Assembly: GCA_002494215.1 (NCBI GenBank)
Contig: DLBF01000013.1
Span: 1 to 5,986 of the forward strand
DNA: 5,986 nt
Source: Prevotellaceae bacterium UBA7028
GTDB lineage: Bacteria; Bacteroidota; Bacteroidia; Bacteroidales; Bacteroidaceae
Reading direction: 5' to 3'
The position numbers were made by a program, and so were the translations under genes. Within the stretch, counting starts at the first letter, position 1; every line of letters begins with the position of its first letter. Shown piece after piece: positions 5,212 through 5,986 of this stretch. The notes under the pieces were generated by a model. It was not told where the DNA came from. It did no database searches and was given only the letters and a program-made list of their open reading frames with translations.

Positions 5212-5986
5212 ATGAATATACTGGAACTGAGCGAACAGGAGATAGTTCGCAGAAACAACTTACAGCAACTGCGCGACCTGGGCATCGACCCCTACCCCGC
5301 CGCAGAATACCCCGTAACAGCATGGAGCACAGACATCATTAAGGACTTCGTGGACCTTCCCATTATCGGTAAGGACGAAGAAGGCAATGATGTACGCGAA
5401 ACAGCCACACCAGAGAACAGCCCCGTAGTAAGCGTGGCTGGTCGTATCATGAGCAAGCGTATCATGGGTAAGGCTGCCTTTGCAGAATTGCAAGACTCCA
5501 AAGGCCGTATCCAGGTTTATGTACAGCGTGACGCTATCTGTCCTGACGAGAACAAGGACCTCTACAATATTGTCTTCAAGAAGTGCCTCGACCTGGGCGA
5601 TTTCATTGGCGTTAAGGGTTATGTTTTCCGCACCAAGACAGGCGAGATTAGCGTCCACGTTCAGGAAATGACCGTACTGAGCAAGAGCCTGAAGCCACTG
5701 CCCATCGTCAAGACTGACAACGAGGGTAACGTATACGACTCATTCGATGATCCAGAGCTCCGCTATCGTCAGCGTTATGTTGACCTCGTGGTAAACGAGG
5801 GCGTGAAGGAGACTTTCCTCAAGCGTGCCACCATCATCCGCACGCTTCGCTCTATCCTCGACAATGCCGGCTACACCGAGGTTGACACCCCGATATTGCA
5901 GAACATACCAGGCGGAGCGTCGGCGCGTCCGTTCATGACCCACTTCAATGCCCTCAATCAGGATATGTATATGCGCATAGCTACGG
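5212..5986 (+). CDS. lysS: Lysyl-tRNA synthetase (class II), 5' part only
   Basis: The frame is open from ATG 5212 to the window end, giving the first 258 residues of an enzyme that is normally about 500-580 aa. It charges tRNA-Lys with lysine in the cytoplasm. The N-terminal helix region (1-30, RRNNLQQLRDLGIDPYP) leads to the OB-fold anticodon-binding domain (about 70-160: VVSVAGRIMSKRIMGKAAFAELQDSKG, then IQVYVQRD, LGDFIGVKGYVFRTKTGEISV and LSKSLKPLP). Next come LRYRQRYVDLVVN (183-195) and class II motif 1 (202-227: FLKRATIIRTLRSILDNAGYTEVDTP), then the lysine-enzyme signature IPGGASARPF.TH.NAL.QDMYMRIAT (232-258). Motifs 2 and 3 lie beyond the window. The start is supported by the in-family N-terminus and by its position after a promoter and a leader; a weak AGGA (5206-5209) is only 2 nt from the ATG. 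It has its own promoter, separate from the C10 gene. Confidence 0.95.
   Translation, partial: MNILELSEQEIVRRNNLQQLRDLGIDPYPAAEYPVTAWSTDIIKDFVDLPIIGKDEEGNDVRETATPENSPVVSVAGRIMSKRIMGKAAFAELQDSKGRIQVYVQRDAICPDENKDLYNIVFKKCLDLGDFIGVKGYVFRTKTGEISVHVQEMTVLSKSLKPLPIVKTDNEGNVYDSFDDPELRYRQRYVDLVVNEGVKETFLKRATIIRTLRSILDNAGYTEVDTPILQNIPGGASARPFMTHFNALNQDMYMRIAT

Noticed and set aside
5260..5658. Minus-strand open frame of 132 codons
   Set aside because: It is antisense to lysS, whose plus-strand frame has clear synthetase motifs throughout; it is a coding shadow.

Overview
The window looks like chromosomal DNA of a Bacteroidota member close to Prevotella (Bacteroidales). The basis is threefold: matches to the Bacteroidota -7 promoter consensus TAnnTTTG ahead of three transcription units, a secreted C10 (streptopain-type) peptidase whose C-terminus resembles the type IX secretion sorting tails common in Prevotella, and short tandem heptamer repeats of a kind I associate with that group. 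The genus call is inference.

Layout, left to right. A 219-aa cytoplasmic protein resembling AlkZ-related winged-helix proteins (31-690, +) ends in a hairpin plus U-tract. It converges on a two-gene minus-strand unit: a YgjP-type zinc metallopeptidase (1672-2244), then 8 nt later a secreted endonuclease/exonuclease/phosphatase (EEP) family enzyme (716-1663, GTG start). Their promoter lies so close to the metallopeptidase ATG that the mRNA should be nearly leaderless. A 297-bp divergent intergenic region follows. It holds that promoter, a plus-strand promoter, and two strong palindromes. It leads into a large multidomain C10 peptidase (2542-5085, +): signal peptide, propeptide, Cys/His protease domain, three related beta-type modules, and a putative type IX sorting tail. 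A hairpin after its stop overlaps the -33 region of the next promoter, which drives lysS (lysyl-tRNA synthetase, 5212 to beyond the window end).

The genes do not form one pathway: lysS is housekeeping, and the C10 peptidase and EEP protein are probably exported enzymes. I see no RNA gene, CRISPR array, insertion sequence or phage gene. The most interesting signal is a perfect-length run of four 7-bp units inside the C10 sorting tail. The unit is not a multiple of three, so loss of one copy would put a stop right after the array, and gain of one copy would replace the conserved tail. That is a testable route to on/off sorting of the protease, though the array may equally be inert genomic repeat material. 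The second is a near-perfect 26-bp palindrome at the predicted start of the C10 transcript.
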